The position numbers and the translations under genes were made by a program. A model generated the notes under the pieces. The model ran no database searches. It was not told where the DNA came from and saw nothing but the letters and a program-made list of their open reading frames with translations. From Desulfobulbaceae bacterium UBA2276 (GTDB lineage: Bacteria; Desulfobacterota; Desulfobulbia; Desulfobulbales; Desulfocapsaceae), in the NCBI GenBank assembly GCA_002347085.1, contig DDWW01000059.1, positions 1 through 26,950 on the forward strand: a stretch of DNA of 26,950 nucleotides. Reading direction: 5' to 3'. Numbering within the stretch: the first letter of the stretch is position 1; each line of letters starts with the position of its first letter. This document shows positions 15,416 to 23,998 of the stretch, piece by piece.

Positions 15416-15645
15416 CTGTTACTGATTGCCCTGAAAGGGAATGATGCTTTCACTGAAAAGATGAAACGGAAGATCGACTCCACCATCAGCCGCGCTCTGT
15501 AAGCAAAACTAAGGTGAATATTCAGTCAAACCTGTTCGGCATCATCCACAACCTGGGAAAGTGGCAGGATACGACCGAATTATGCCTGATCACCATGAAA
15601 AAAGTAAAACTGATTGACAATGCAGTCGATTTGCACAGAGAATAG
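15416..15645 (+). pseudogene. IS1182-like transposase remnant (C-terminal end, internally deleted)
   Basis: One frame reads LIALKGNDAFTEKMKRKIDS and stops at about 15502. A second frame from 15511 reads KVNIQSNLFGIIHNLGKW and ends at 15645 with MKKVKLIDNAVDLHRE. The first resembles the MKKKIDSPEGR part and the second the KVNIQW-L---VHNI end of IS1182/ISNCY-type transposases; the ~40 residues normally between them are missing. The rest of 15212-15739 contains no gene that I can see. Confidence 0.5.
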
Positions 15646-15739
15646 AGCTGTAAACGATAAAAACAAGACGACCGGAAAAATCCCACGGATAAAAGAAACA
15701 AACGGCCACTATAAACTCAAAGACCTAAGGAGAAGAGCC

Positions 15740-16651
15740 ATGTTGTGGCGTGATAAACGTAGAAGCAGCAATGTGGAAGACCAACGGAATATGAGTGACT
15801 CCGGACTCGGCGGTCCGGGCAGTGGTGGCGGGTTGTTACGTCTGCTTCCCATGCTGTTCAGGTTTCTTGGCTTCAAAGGTACCATCCTTCTGCTGGTGGG
15901 GGTGGGTATCTATGGCTTGTTTTCCGGAAACCTCGGCAATATATTAGACGGCCTTGGTCTGCAACAGAGTACGCCAACCAGTATGTCCACAGAACCTCTT
16001 CGCCAAACTGCGGAAGAAAAAGAGCTGGTGGATTTCGTGGCAGTCGTCCTGGCCGATACCGAAGCAACCTGGACCACCTTGTTCCGACAAAAGGGGAAAA
16101 CCTATCAGGAACCACGCCTGGTACTGTTTCGGGGCTCAGTGAAATCGGCATGCGGAATGGCTCAATCGGCAGTGGGCCCCTTTTATTGTCCGGGTGATCA
16201 ACGAATCTATCTTGATCTGGGTTTTTTTGACCAGTTGACAAAACGCTTCAAAGCGCCGGGCGACTTTGCCCAGGCCTATGTTATCGCTCACGAAGTTGGT
16301 CACCATGTCCAAACCCTTTTGGGTATTTCCGGCAAAGTAGAGGCGGCCCGCAATGAACTCAGCCGGACCCAAGGCAATGAGCTCTCCGTTCGACTGGAAC
16401 TGCAGGCTGACTGCCTTGCAGGCGTTTGGGCCAATCATGCCGACAGCACCCGGCAGCTCCTTGAAGTCGGCGATGTGGAAGAGGGGCTGACTGCTGCCAG
16501 CGCCATTGGTGATGATACCTTACAGAAACAGTCGCAAGGATATGTAAGCCCGGATTCTTTTACCCATGGCAGTTCGAGCCAACGGGTGAAATGGTTCAAA
16601 ACTGGTCTGGCCGGCGGTAATATCGGCAGTTGTGATACATTCGGTAATTAG
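15740..16651 (+). CDS. Neutral zinc metallopeptidase (YpfJ/KPN_02809 family)
   Basis: 303 residues from the ATG at 15740, chosen because AAGGAG lies 8 bases upstream and because MLWRDKRRSSNVEDQR is the standard family start; the longer frame from 15614 includes transposase remnant. A Gly-rich segment (GLGGPGSGGG) and one membrane helix (about 48-72, TILLLVGVGIYGLFSGNLG) come first. The catalytic HEVGHH is at 184-189 within AYVIAHEVGHHVQTLLG. Further family blocks are FYCPGDQRIYLDLGFF, ELQADCLAGVWA, and the closing SFTHGSSSQRVKWF. It is probably an inner-membrane-anchored peptidase. Substrate unknown. It stands alone on the plus strand, 97 bases before the epimerase gene. Confidence 0.9.
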   Translation: MLWRDKRRSSNVEDQRNMSDSGLGGPGSGGGLLRLLPMLFRFLGFKGTILLLVGVGIYGLFSGNLGNILDGLGLQQSTPTSMSTEPLRQTAEEKELVDFVAVVLADTEATWTTLFRQKGKTYQEPRLVLFRGSVKSACGMAQSAVGPFYCPGDQRIYLDLGFFDQLTKRFKAPGDFAQAYVIAHEVGHHVQTLLGISGKVEAARNELSRTQGNELSVRLELQADCLAGVWANHADSTRQLLEVGDVEEGLTAASAIGDDTLQKQSQGYVSPDSFTHGSSSQRVKWFKTGLAGGNIGSCDTFGN

Positions 16652-16748
16652 TATTTTAGGGTGCCTTTTAATAATGAATGCAGTGGATTGGGGTCGATTG
16701 ATTATTCATTGGAGTTATTTCAGGCGGTAGCGGTTCCAGGAGAGTGGT

Positions 16749-17960
16749 ATGGATAAACACGATGGTTCGGATAACAACAAGAAAGTGGGGGTGCTGATCG
16801 GCGGCTCCGGCCTGATCGGCGGTGGTATCCTCCATTATTTCAAGACCATGAATGGGGGCGAGTTCGACCTGCTGGCGCCCAACAGTAAACGATTGAGTCT
16901 GCGGGATCCTGATGATATCCAGCTCTATCTCAAACGACACACCCCTGATTTCATCATCAATACCGCCATCACCGCCATTGACAGTAATCCGCTGCTCACC
17001 TATGAGACCAATTATCGGGGTACGGTCAACCTGGCCAGGGCCGCCATAGACCTGGGCATCCCCTATATCCATTTCAGTTCTGCCGCGGTCATGCCGACGG
17101 GGGACAATCTGACGGAAGATGAACAGCTGAGCTTAACTCCAGAGCTTGCCAACTACCCCAAGTCCAAATTGCTGGCGGAACTGGCGTTGCAGGAGATGCA
17201 TCGCCGCCTCGGGCTTGATTATACCAATATCCGTCTGGCCGTGGTCTATGGGGAGCACGACCATAAGATTCAGGGGTTTCAGCGGATGCTCTTTGCCCTG
17301 GCTGATCAAACCATGCCCTTTCTTTTTACCAATCAGCAGGCCCTGCATTCTTACTCCAATGCAAAAAAAGTCCCTTTTTTCGTCCATCATGTCCTCAAGC
17401 ACCGGCAGGAGTTTGGCGGCCGGACCGTTCACTTTGTCGATCCCAATCCGGTGTCATTGAGCCAGCTTATTCTCACCATCAAGTCTTACCTGGTGCTGAA
17501 GCGGCCGCGGGAGATCTTCCTGCCCTATCCCCTGGCCAGGTTCGGGGCCGATTGCATGGTTGCCTTGACCCGGATGCTGAGACGGATCGGCATTGAGTCC
17601 AAGATGCCGCCCGAACTGATGTTTCTGGAAAATTTTTACCAGACGCAGACGCTGTCAGCGGCAAAACTCCGGCAGTCAAGTTTTGTCGATCCCAATCCCC
17701 AGGCCACCATTTTTACCGAATTGCCGATGTTGATCCAATATTATCTGACGCGCTGGGAAGATCTCAATCTCCTCGTCCCGGAGGACAAGATCTTTTTTGA
17801 TCCCAATAAACGGGCCGAAATTTTTCTGAACAAGCCGGAACAGATACTTGCATCCCTTGGAGATGATGTTGTTCGGCCTTTTCTCGATACCTGCACATGG
17901 CCACGAGGTGGTGTCGTTGATTCCGAGGTGGAAGACAAAGAACGCCAAAACATGATTTGA
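16749..17960 (+). CDS. NAD(P)-dependent epimerase/dehydratase-like protein (extended SDR)
   Basis: 403 residues, with AGGAG about 9 bases before the ATG. A Rossmann nucleotide site GGSGLIGG lies at 18-25. The catalytic triad region is visible: HFSSAAVMP (Ser), then Y136-P-K-S-K140. Other SDR blocks are NTAITAIDSNP, YRGTVNLARAAIDLGIPYIH and IRLAVVYGEHD. The ~120 C-terminal residues extend beyond a typical sugar epimerase (KPEQILASLGDD). The PEPCK-like gene follows by 115 bases on the same strand, so a functional pair is likely. The substrate cannot be named. Confidence 0.85.
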   Translation: MDKHDGSDNNKKVGVLIGGSGLIGGGILHYFKTMNGGEFDLLAPNSKRLSLRDPDDIQLYLKRHTPDFIINTAITAIDSNPLLTYETNYRGTVNLARAAIDLGIPYIHFSSAAVMPTGDNLTEDEQLSLTPELANYPKSKLLAELALQEMHRRLGLDYTNIRLAVVYGEHDHKIQGFQRMLFALADQTMPFLFTNQQALHSYSNAKKVPFFVHHVLKHRQEFGGRTVHFVDPNPVSLSQLILTIKSYLVLKRPREIFLPYPLARFGADCMVALTRMLRRIGIESKMPPELMFLENFYQTQTLSAAKLRQSSFVDPNPQATIFTELPMLIQYYLTRWEDLNLLVPEDKIFFDPNKRAEIFLNKPEQILASLGDDVVRPFLDTCTWPRGGVVDSEVEDKERQNMI

Positions 17961-18075
17961 TAACAAGATGGCAGCACTTGACAGAGGAGGTTGCTTGCAC
18001 ATATCATAATTTATAAGCGTGAATTTTTGCTGATGATGGTTCCTTTCTGTATTTTCAATATCTGAAAAGGAGAAA

Positions 18076-19755
18076 ATGTCCATGGCAACCGTGCAACAGA
18101 TTCCCCTTTCCCCCTGGCGGGCCATTATTGAGACTGGTCTGCATGCCAATTCTGTTTACAAGACCACCATGGCCGAACTGTATGAGCTCTCGCTTCGTCA
18201 GTCCGAGGTCGTGGCCACCTCTCACCCCATGTATAATCCCGGCCTGTTTGGTCTGCCCGAAAATGCGGTCGTCCTGGTCTCCAACGACGGGTCGGTGGTG
18301 GGACGGACCGCCAGGGCCCGCCTGCTGGTTCGCACCTTTGATAAGCCCCAGAGTGACAGGATTCAGGCCTTGCTTCGCGAGGCAATCTATCAGTTCAACA
18401 AACGGCCGGGGCTGCACCTGGAAGGGGTGATCGGGCTGCACCAGGATTTCATGATCAAGGCCCATCTCCTGAGTCCGGCCACCGATGCCAAGAACATGCT
18501 GGATTGGGGGATCAATTTCTGTCCCTTCATCAAGCCCTGGAGTGATCTCTACGCCAAATCACGGGTCATCAATGAGCCTGATATCATTGCCTTTGCCGAT
18601 CCGGAGTGGAGTCATCCCGATTATCCCCATGGCTGTGTCATCATCGACGAGATGACTAACTGTATCGCCATCCTCGGCTTGAGGTATTTCGGCGAACGCA
18701 AGAAGGGGACCTTGACCCTGGCCTGGACCATCGGGGTGCGTCATAATATGGTGGCCTGTCACGGCGGCATCAAGAAGATCGGCAACATGCCGCCAATTGC
18801 GGTCTTTGGCCTTTCCGGTTCCGGGAAGTCCTCAATCACCAACAGCCTTGACCATGAGGGGTTGCTGACCGCCAAGGAAAAGGTGACGGTGATCCACGAT
18901 GATGCCTTTCTCATTGACCTGGAACGTGATTTTTCCGTGGCCCTGGAGCCCTCCCTGTTCGACAAGACCGATGCCGTCACCTTTGATGATCCGCAGCTCA
19001 AATATTTCTATTCGGCCCAGAATGTCGGGGTCATGGCCACGGCCGATGGCGGCAAACGGCTGGTGAATGGCGATGTGCGCAACAACAATGGCCGCTGTTT
19101 GAAGAGCCGGGATATGTTTCGCCATGCCGAGTATTGCGAGCGGCCGGGCATGCTGATCTGGCTGCAGAAGGACACGAGCCTGCCGCCGATCTCCAAGGTC
19201 ACGGGCAGCTCACTGGCGGTGGCCATGGGCGCTTCTCTTTCCACCATGCGGGCCAAGGGGGTGGAGAACGTCGATGCCAGGGAGCTGGAAAAACTGGTCA
19301 TCGAACCCTTTGCCAATCCCTTCCGGGTCCATTCTCTGCTGGAGGATTGCGAGCAGTTTCGTAAATTGTTCAAGATGGGATGTGAGTGCTATATCATGAA
19401 TACCCATGCCTTTGGGATGGCCGATGAACTGGAGAATATCCCCAAGGAGTTGTCGCTGGCCATTGTCACCGAACTGGTGCGGGGGAATATCCAGTGGCGG
19501 GAGTGGCGGACATTTAAGGGACTCCTTGTGCCGAAAAACGGCAACGACTGTTTCGGCGCCGATTTTGATCACAGGTATAAACCCTCCCGGGATCCGGCTT
19601 ATCTGCGCTTTCAGCGTGACCGGATGCAGGATCGCATTACCTTCCTGTCCCGCAAACGGGACGAGGAACATGACATGGCCAATACCTTTATCGCGCCCCT
19701 GGTCTCCGCCCGGCTGACTATCGACCGGATCCTTGATCCTGATCTCTACCGTTGA
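18076..19755 (+). CDS. Phosphoenolpyruvate carboxykinase (ATP)-like protein
   Basis: 559 residues. Two starts are possible: ATG 18076 (AAGGAG only 3 bases upstream) or ATG 18082 (spacing 9, better). The C-terminal half carries the PEPCK nucleotide fold: GERKKGTLTLAW (the metal- and substrate-binding KK region), NMVACHGG (the family His), the P-loop GLSGSGKS at 245-252, and the kinase-2 pair in VIHDDAFLID. Later blocks (PPISKVTGSSLAVAMGAS, ANPFRVHSLLEDCEQF) are diverged from standard ATP-PEPCK, and the N-terminal ~200 residues fit poorly. The classic enzyme makes PEP from oxaloacetate with ATP; here another phosphoryl-transfer or carboxylation role is possible. The neighbouring epimerase is unusual for central-carbon PEPCK. 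Confidence 0.8.
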   Translation: MSMATVQQIPLSPWRAIIETGLHANSVYKTTMAELYELSLRQSEVVATSHPMYNPGLFGLPENAVVLVSNDGSVVGRTARARLLVRTFDKPQSDRIQALLREAIYQFNKRPGLHLEGVIGLHQDFMIKAHLLSPATDAKNMLDWGINFCPFIKPWSDLYAKSRVINEPDIIAFADPEWSHPDYPHGCVIIDEMTNCIAILGLRYFGERKKGTLTLAWTIGVRHNMVACHGGIKKIGNMPPIAVFGLSGSGKSSITNSLDHEGLLTAKEKVTVIHDDAFLIDLERDFSVALEPSLFDKTDAVTFDDPQLKYFYSAQNVGVMATADGGKRLVNGDVRNNNGRCLKSRDMFRHAEYCERPGMLIWLQKDTSLPPISKVTGSSLAVAMGASLSTMRAKGVENVDARELEKLVIEPFANPFRVHSLLEDCEQFRKLFKMGCECYIMNTHAFGMADELENIPKELSLAIVTELVRGNIQWREWRTFKGLLVPKNGNDCFGADFDHRYKPSRDPAYLRFQRDRMQDRITFLSRKRDEEHDMANTFIAPLVSARLTIDRILDPDLYR

Positions 19756-19994
19756 TTCAATAGGAACTCGGAAAAGAAAAAGATACATGGATCCGTGTCT
19801 GGCTTGGGATTATATCTGGATGATTTTATTGAGTACAACAAGTCTACGTTGAGGATTGTGCGATATGCGGCGCAGTCAAGCTGGCCCGAAGACGGGATCC
19901 GTGAGGGGATAGAATAATTTTTTGAGTCGCTTCGTAAGAACCTGAAAAAAATTTTAAGAAGCAAAGGTGAAAATCAGAAAACAGAGAGAGGCAT

Positions 19995-21260
19995 TTAGTC
20001 GTCAGCAATGCAGATTCGGTTTCGTCCCTCGTCTTTTGCCTGGTACAGGGCTGCATCGGCACGACGGATGACCTCGCTGGCGGTTTCATTCTCGCATCGT
20101 TGAGCTAAGCCGCAACTCATCGTAAGAGAGAATTGACCTTCGGGTATGTCGATCGAATCATCAGCGATTTTTTTGAGTATTCGCTCGGCAACTATTCCGG
20201 CAGTTCTCAAGTCAGTTTTCGGCATGATGATCATGAATTCCTCGCCTCCGTAGCGGCAGACGGAATCATAGCGCCGTGTCATCTCACACAATGTCTTTGC
20301 GACCTTGACAAGAGCTGCGTCACCGATTTGATGGCCATACCTGTCGTTGACGTTCTTGAAATGATCCACATCCAGCATGAGACACGATAAGGAATCTCCG
20401 AATCTGTTCTGGCTGTTTATTTCCTCTTCAAAGCGAATCATGGCGGTTTTGTGATTGATAAGTCCAGTCAGGCTGTCGCAACATGCTAAATTGACCAGAT
20501 CTTCCTGGGCAATATTGAGTTCCTTGAGAAAACGTCGGATAATAACGGATAGAATAAGGGCCAGGGTGACGAATATAGCAACTACGGCAATTACGGTATA
20601 GAGCCGGGTGTGTTGCATCTCTGCCACCAGTTTATCCATGGGGATGGAAATGCTTATTCCGCCCCGGATGTCCCCATCCTCGTATCCCTGTTGGGCATGA
20701 CAACGGTTACAGGTTTGTTCATAATAGAGCGGCGCAATATAACGATAAATAGTCCTTTTATCTGTTTTCTGAACCTTTGCGACCTCAGTCCTGCCCTCTT
20801 CGAGAAGTTTGAGTGCTTCTTTTTCAAATTCGTCAGGACTATTGGTAAGCGTGTTGACCGGTTTTAGGCTGGTAATGCGGACGGTAAAGAGCCCTGACTG
20901 GTCGGCCAATTGGGATATCTCCCGCGTAACAAGGCCGGGATTGCGCAGCGTGTATTGGACTCCGTCCTCGTCTTTGATATTTACTTTGAGACCCGGCAGG
21001 CTGGTCAAGAAGGGGTGTGGATTGACCCCAACTCGAACTTTAACAAACACGCCACCATGCTGGGTAACCCAGCGCCGGGTCAGAACTATCTGCTGAAAAA
21101 GGGATTGGGCCTGCTGATGAATCAATCTCAAGGAGAGTTCTTCCGTTCGGAGGTAAAACCAGAGGAATGTCCCCCCAAGAACCAAGGCGGAAATCACGAG
21201 TGCGGTCGCCAAAAATGTCGTTACGAAACGAGGTTTTTTCATAACGCATTTGATTATCAT
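19995..21260 (-). CDS. Membrane diguanylate cyclase with haem-c (Tll0287/DUF3365-like) sensor
   Basis: 421 residues from the ATG at 21260, chosen because GGAG lies 4 bases upstream; the frame is open further to 21374, but that part borders IS debris. Two membrane helices flank the sensor: about 10-32 (VTTFLATALVISALVLGG) and about 220-242 (VIAVVAIFVTLALILSVII). The periplasmic part has one haem c motif, CNRCH at 184-188 in YYEQTCNRCHAQQGYEDGD, as in DUF3365 haem sensors. The cytoplasmic GGDEF domain begins CDSLTGLINHKTAMIRF, has LDVDHFKNVNDRYGH, and an intact GGEEF at 338-342. RRYD five residues before it gives an inhibitory site. Predicted role: redox or gas-dependent control of c-di-GMP synthesis. 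The sensed ligand (redox state, NO, O2) is not shown by the sequence. Confidence 0.9.
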   Translation of the reverse strand: MIIKCVMKKPRFVTTFLATALVISALVLGGTFLWFYLRTEELSLRLIHQQAQSLFQQIVLTRRWVTQHGGVFVKVRVGVNPHPFLTSLPGLKVNIKDEDGVQYTLRNPGLVTREISQLADQSGLFTVRITSLKPVNTLTNSPDEFEKEALKLLEEGRTEVAKVQKTDKRTIYRYIAPLYYEQTCNRCHAQQGYEDGDIRGGISISIPMDKLVAEMQHTRLYTVIAVVAIFVTLALILSVIIRRFLKELNIAQEDLVNLACCDSLTGLINHKTAMIRFEEEINSQNRFGDSLSCLMLDVDHFKNVNDRYGHQIGDAALVKVAKTLCEMTRRYDSVCRYGGEEFMIIMPKTDLRTAGIVAERILKKIADDSIDIPEGQFSLTMSCGLAQRCENETASEVIRRADAALYQAKDEGRNRICIADD

Positions 21261-21399
21261 ATTTCTCCAGCGAAAGCTATTCGGAAGTGTAATAACTTGC
21301 ATAGAGATTTTGCGGTGAATTATCGAGGTGTTGTTTGTGCTCAAATGCTTGATGGCCAGCATCACGGGGTTCATGAAAGAGTTTGTTTCGTCTCTGCCG

Positions 21400-21660
21400 A
21401 ACCCTGCTGATTTTAAGATATTACCCCCATCTTGGCCATGACCAGTGCCCGTTTGACCCTGGCAAGTTCAATCTCATTCAACGGTCCGCTGGTTTCTGCC
21501 AATGTTGCCGGGCTTACCGGCCTTGGCTGCCCCGCACCCAAGCCCTCAGGGTGATTTTGGATTTTCTTGCTTTTTCAGAATAATGTCTGCATTCAGTCAC
21601 CAACCGGGCAGCCTCTTCCCGGAGTTCTTTCGTGTACCGGCCATATGGGATTTTTTCCAT
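21400..21660 (-). pseudogene. IS3-family OrfA remnant
   Basis: From an ATG at 21660 the reverse strand reads MEKIPYGRYTKELREEAARLV, a typical IS3-group OrfA start. It then needs frame changes: AAKAGKPGNIGRNQR in one frame, LNEIELARVKRALVMAK in another, then NILKSAGF. These correspond in order to the HTH, linker and leucine-rich end of OrfA. No orfB follows; the haem-GGDEF gene begins at 21260. The insertion debris sits directly upstream of that gene and may have replaced its original promoter. Confidence 0.78.
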
Positions 21661-21972
21661 ATTGACACCTCTATTATGTTTACAATCAAGACCTTGGTGT
21701 TCATTTTTTGCAACTTACATCATATGTCCAGGATGAAAAATACATGAGCAGTCCACGCTTTCAGTCGTAATCTTAAAGGAAATAATGAGGTTCTTTTTAA
21801 GAGTATTCGTTTATCTCCTTGCATCTTACCCGGTATTTCGATGTATACTTTTAATGAGGATGAGAATCAGAAAAAGCGGATGCGGAATTCAGGCAATCAA
21901 CCGTTTATGAGAGGGCGTTTCAATCTATGATACGCAGAAGATAAACAGAGACAATGGGAAAGGAGGTCTATC
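21661..21972. other. Intergenic region before the BCAM0308 gene
   Basis: No gene seen. A weak sigma-70-like pair (TTGCAT at 21819-21824, TATACT at 21844-21849, spacing 19, longer than ideal) is the only promoter candidate, about 125 bases before the GTG start at 21973. The rest is AT-rich with no clear repeat. Confidence 0.3.
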
Positions 21973-22455
21973 GTGAATCAGAAACAGGGAAGACAGGATA
22001 AGTTGATCCAGGAAGAACGGAACGACACGTATCAGGAACGACAAAAATGGCCGGAGCCCACGGCCTGCAGCGGCTGCGGCGCCGTGTTTCTTGAAGGAAG
22101 ATGGGCGTGGTGGGAGTCGGCTGATAAGGCCCATATCATTGTCTGCCCGGCCTGTCAGCGTATCAAGGACGGGATTCCAGCCGGCTATCTGGAGATAAAA
22201 GGTGCCTTCTTTGGCACTCATCGTAAGGAACTGAATAATTTGATTCATAATCTTGAGGCCCAGGAGAAGGGCGAACATCCAATGGAGCGATTGATGGCCA
22301 TTACCACAGAAGAAGATCATGCGTTGATCACAACCACCGGCATCCATCTGGCCCGGAGGATTGGTGAGGCCTTGAAGAATGCGTATCAGGGCGATCTTGA
22401 TTTCACTTACGGTGATGGAGAAAAAAGTATTCGTATGACTTGGAGCCGGGATTAA
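21973..22455 (+). CDS. BCAM0308-family zinc-binding protein
   Basis: 160 residues starting with GTG; AGGAGG 6 bases upstream decides the start. Two CxxC pairs (C32-C35 in ACSGCGAVF; C58-C61 in VCPACQRIKDG) form a zinc-ribbon-like site around GRWAWWE. Next comes the family block PAGYLEIKGAFFGTHRKEL. The C-terminal half (LITTTGIHLARRIGEALKNAYQGDLDFTYG) resembles the C-terminal half of Nmd3-like or BCAM0308 proteins and ends in a beta hairpin. Soluble and cytoplasmic. Possible RNA or ribosome link, inferred from fold and from the neighbouring ribosome-hibernation gene; unproven. Confidence 0.8.
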   Translation: MNQKQGRQDKLIQEERNDTYQERQKWPEPTACSGCGAVFLEGRWAWWESADKAHIIVCPACQRIKDGIPAGYLEIKGAFFGTHRKELNNLIHNLEAQEKGEHPMERLMAITTEEDHALITTTGIHLARRIGEALKNAYQGDLDFTYGDGEKSIRMTWSRD

Positions 22456-22619
22456 GAACAGGGAGGGGGGCATCTTTTGCCGCGGCAGAGACACCGGATC
22501 GCCTTTGTTGTAACAGCGTCATGTCCTAATTGTTTGCTGTTCAGTTAAGGCATCCTTAAAGGAATCCTGAATTTATTGTCGTGACAGGGGCTGACAAATG
22601 GGAGGTAGTTGAGCAGAAG

Positions 22620-23306
22620 ATGAGTAACAGGCAAAAAATCGATGCCATGCTCCAAACCATTGAGGCCGAGTTCCGGGTTACCAAAGGATTTACCGGACGG
22701 TCATCATTGCAGCCGGAGGTTATGGAGGCTATGCGTCTGGTCGCGCGGCAGGAATTCGTGCCGCCTATCCTGACAGCAATGGCCTATGAAAACTCCCCTC
22801 TGCCCATTGGCAAGGGTCAGACCATCTCCCAGCCTTTCATCGTTGCCCTGATGACTGATCTCCTCTGCCCGGAGAGGGGAGATGTGATCCTGGAGGTAGG
22901 CGCGGGTTCAGGCTATCAGGCTGCTATACTTTCCCGGTTGGTGCGGCAGGTCTATACCCTTGAAATTATCCCGACCCTGGCAGCAAGGGCAGCAGAGGTT
23001 TTACAGAGGCTGGGATATGAGAACGTGGAGGTCCGCCAGGGTGACGGCTATAATGGTTGGCCTGAGCATGCCCCTTTTGACGGTATTATTGTCACCGCCG
23101 CCGCCAGTCATGTGCCGCTCCCCTTGCAGAAACAGCTTAAACCGGGAGGGAGATTGATCCTTCCCCTTGGTCTGCCCTATAGCTTTCAGGAACTGGTGGT
23201 GCTGGAAAAAGACCAGAAAGGGATGTTCAGCACCAGGAATGTCTTGCCCGTCTCCTTCGTCCCGCTTACCCGTGCAGAGATTGACACAGATCTTAAGCAA
23301 AACTGA
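22620..23306 (+). CDS. pcm: Protein-L-isoaspartate O-methyltransferase
   Basis: 228 residues from the ATG at 22620; the same frame is open from a GTG at 22581, which has no better ribosome site. It repairs damaged aspartyl residues by S-adenosylmethionine-dependent methylation. Family blocks are in order: VARQEFVPPILTAMAYEN, LPIGKGQTISQPFIVALM (substrate loop), DVILEVGAGSGYQAAILSRL (SAM motif I), VYTLEIIPTLAARA, VRQGDGYNGWPEHAPFDGI and ITVTAAASHVP-like IIVTAAASHVP, then LKPGGRLILPLG. Length is normal for the family. It is followed by the HPF-like gene after 43 bases, so they are probably co-transcribed. Both serve survival in slow growth. Confidence 0.95.
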   Translation: MSNRQKIDAMLQTIEAEFRVTKGFTGRSSLQPEVMEAMRLVARQEFVPPILTAMAYENSPLPIGKGQTISQPFIVALMTDLLCPERGDVILEVGAGSGYQAAILSRLVRQVYTLEIIPTLAARAAEVLQRLGYENVEVRQGDGYNGWPEHAPFDGIIVTAAASHVPLPLQKQLKPGGRLILPLGLPYSFQELVVLEKDQKGMFSTRNVLPVSFVPLTRAEIDTDLKQN

Positions 23307-23349
23307 TCGTCGCCACTGACCCTATACCTTATATAACAGGAGGAAAACC

Positions 23350-23901
23350 ATGCAGGTACCTTTACAGATCACCTTTCGTGATATGGAAACATCCGAGAAG
23401 ATAGAAGCGGATATTCGAAAATGGGTCGACAAATTGACCACTCACCATCGGGATATCATCAGTTGCCACGTCGTTATTGAGGCTCCTGCCCACCACCAGC
23501 ATAAGGGTGGCCTGTTCAAGACCCGAATTGATATTACCTGTCCGGAAGGAAAGTTTGTCATCAACCATGAACCACCTGCCCAGCATAAAGAGCATGAGGA
23601 TGTTCATGTATCCATTCGTGATGCCTTCAATGCTGTCGGACGTAAGCTTGATGAATATTCTTGCAAGCGACAGGGCGAGGTCAAGATGCATGAGGAGGTG
23701 GCTCGAGGCCGGATCAGTCAGCTTTTTCCCATGGAGGATTATGGGACAATCACCACACCGGATGATCGTGAAATCTATTTCCACCGCAACAGCGTTCTGA
23801 ATATGGATTTCGATGCCCTGGCCATTGGCGCCATGGTCCGTTTTCATGAGGAGGCAGGGAATAATGGCCCCCAGGCCAGCACCGTAAAAGTAGAGGGATG
23901 A
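23350..23901 (+). CDS. HPF/RaiA-like ribosome hibernation domain fused to a cold-shock domain
   Basis: 183 residues, with AGGAGG 6 bases before the ATG. Residues 1-105 match the HPF/RaiA (sigma-54 modulation) fold: LQITFRDMETSEKIEADIRKW, HVVIEAPAHHQHKGGLFKTR, VSIRDAFNAVGRKLDEY. This domain sits in the ribosomal A/P site and blocks translation in resting cells. Residues about 118-182 form a cold-shock OB fold (RGRISQLFPMEDYGTITTPD, EIYFHRNSVL, GAMVRFHEEAGNNGPQASTV), where the usual RNP-1 aromatic KGFGFI stretch is replaced by DYGTI. The fusion is a known small variant. RNA binding by the C-terminal part is likely but weaker than in a classic Csp. Confidence 0.9.
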   Translation: MQVPLQITFRDMETSEKIEADIRKWVDKLTTHHRDIISCHVVIEAPAHHQHKGGLFKTRIDITCPEGKFVINHEPPAQHKEHEDVHVSIRDAFNAVGRKLDEYSCKRQGEVKMHEEVARGRISQLFPMEDYGTITTPDDREIYFHRNSVLNMDFDALAIGAMVRFHEEAGNNGPQASTVKVEG

Positions 23902-23998
23902 TGACCGACGGGGAGATGGTGCTCTCTCCGGTTGACATCAGGATGGTTAGCCGGGCCAGGAGTTATTTTGCCGGTTTTTCCTGAATGAGCGCCCCGAG

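Noticed and set aside
19756..19994. Open plus-strand frame after the PEPCK-like gene (about 19788-19916)
   Set aside because: Short, without a start codon and ribosome site, and with no recognisable motif.
22508..22540. TGTAAC before pcm as a third ECF sigma site
   Set aside because: Only the -35 box and GTTT of the -10 box agree; the CGTTTCTA box is not present.
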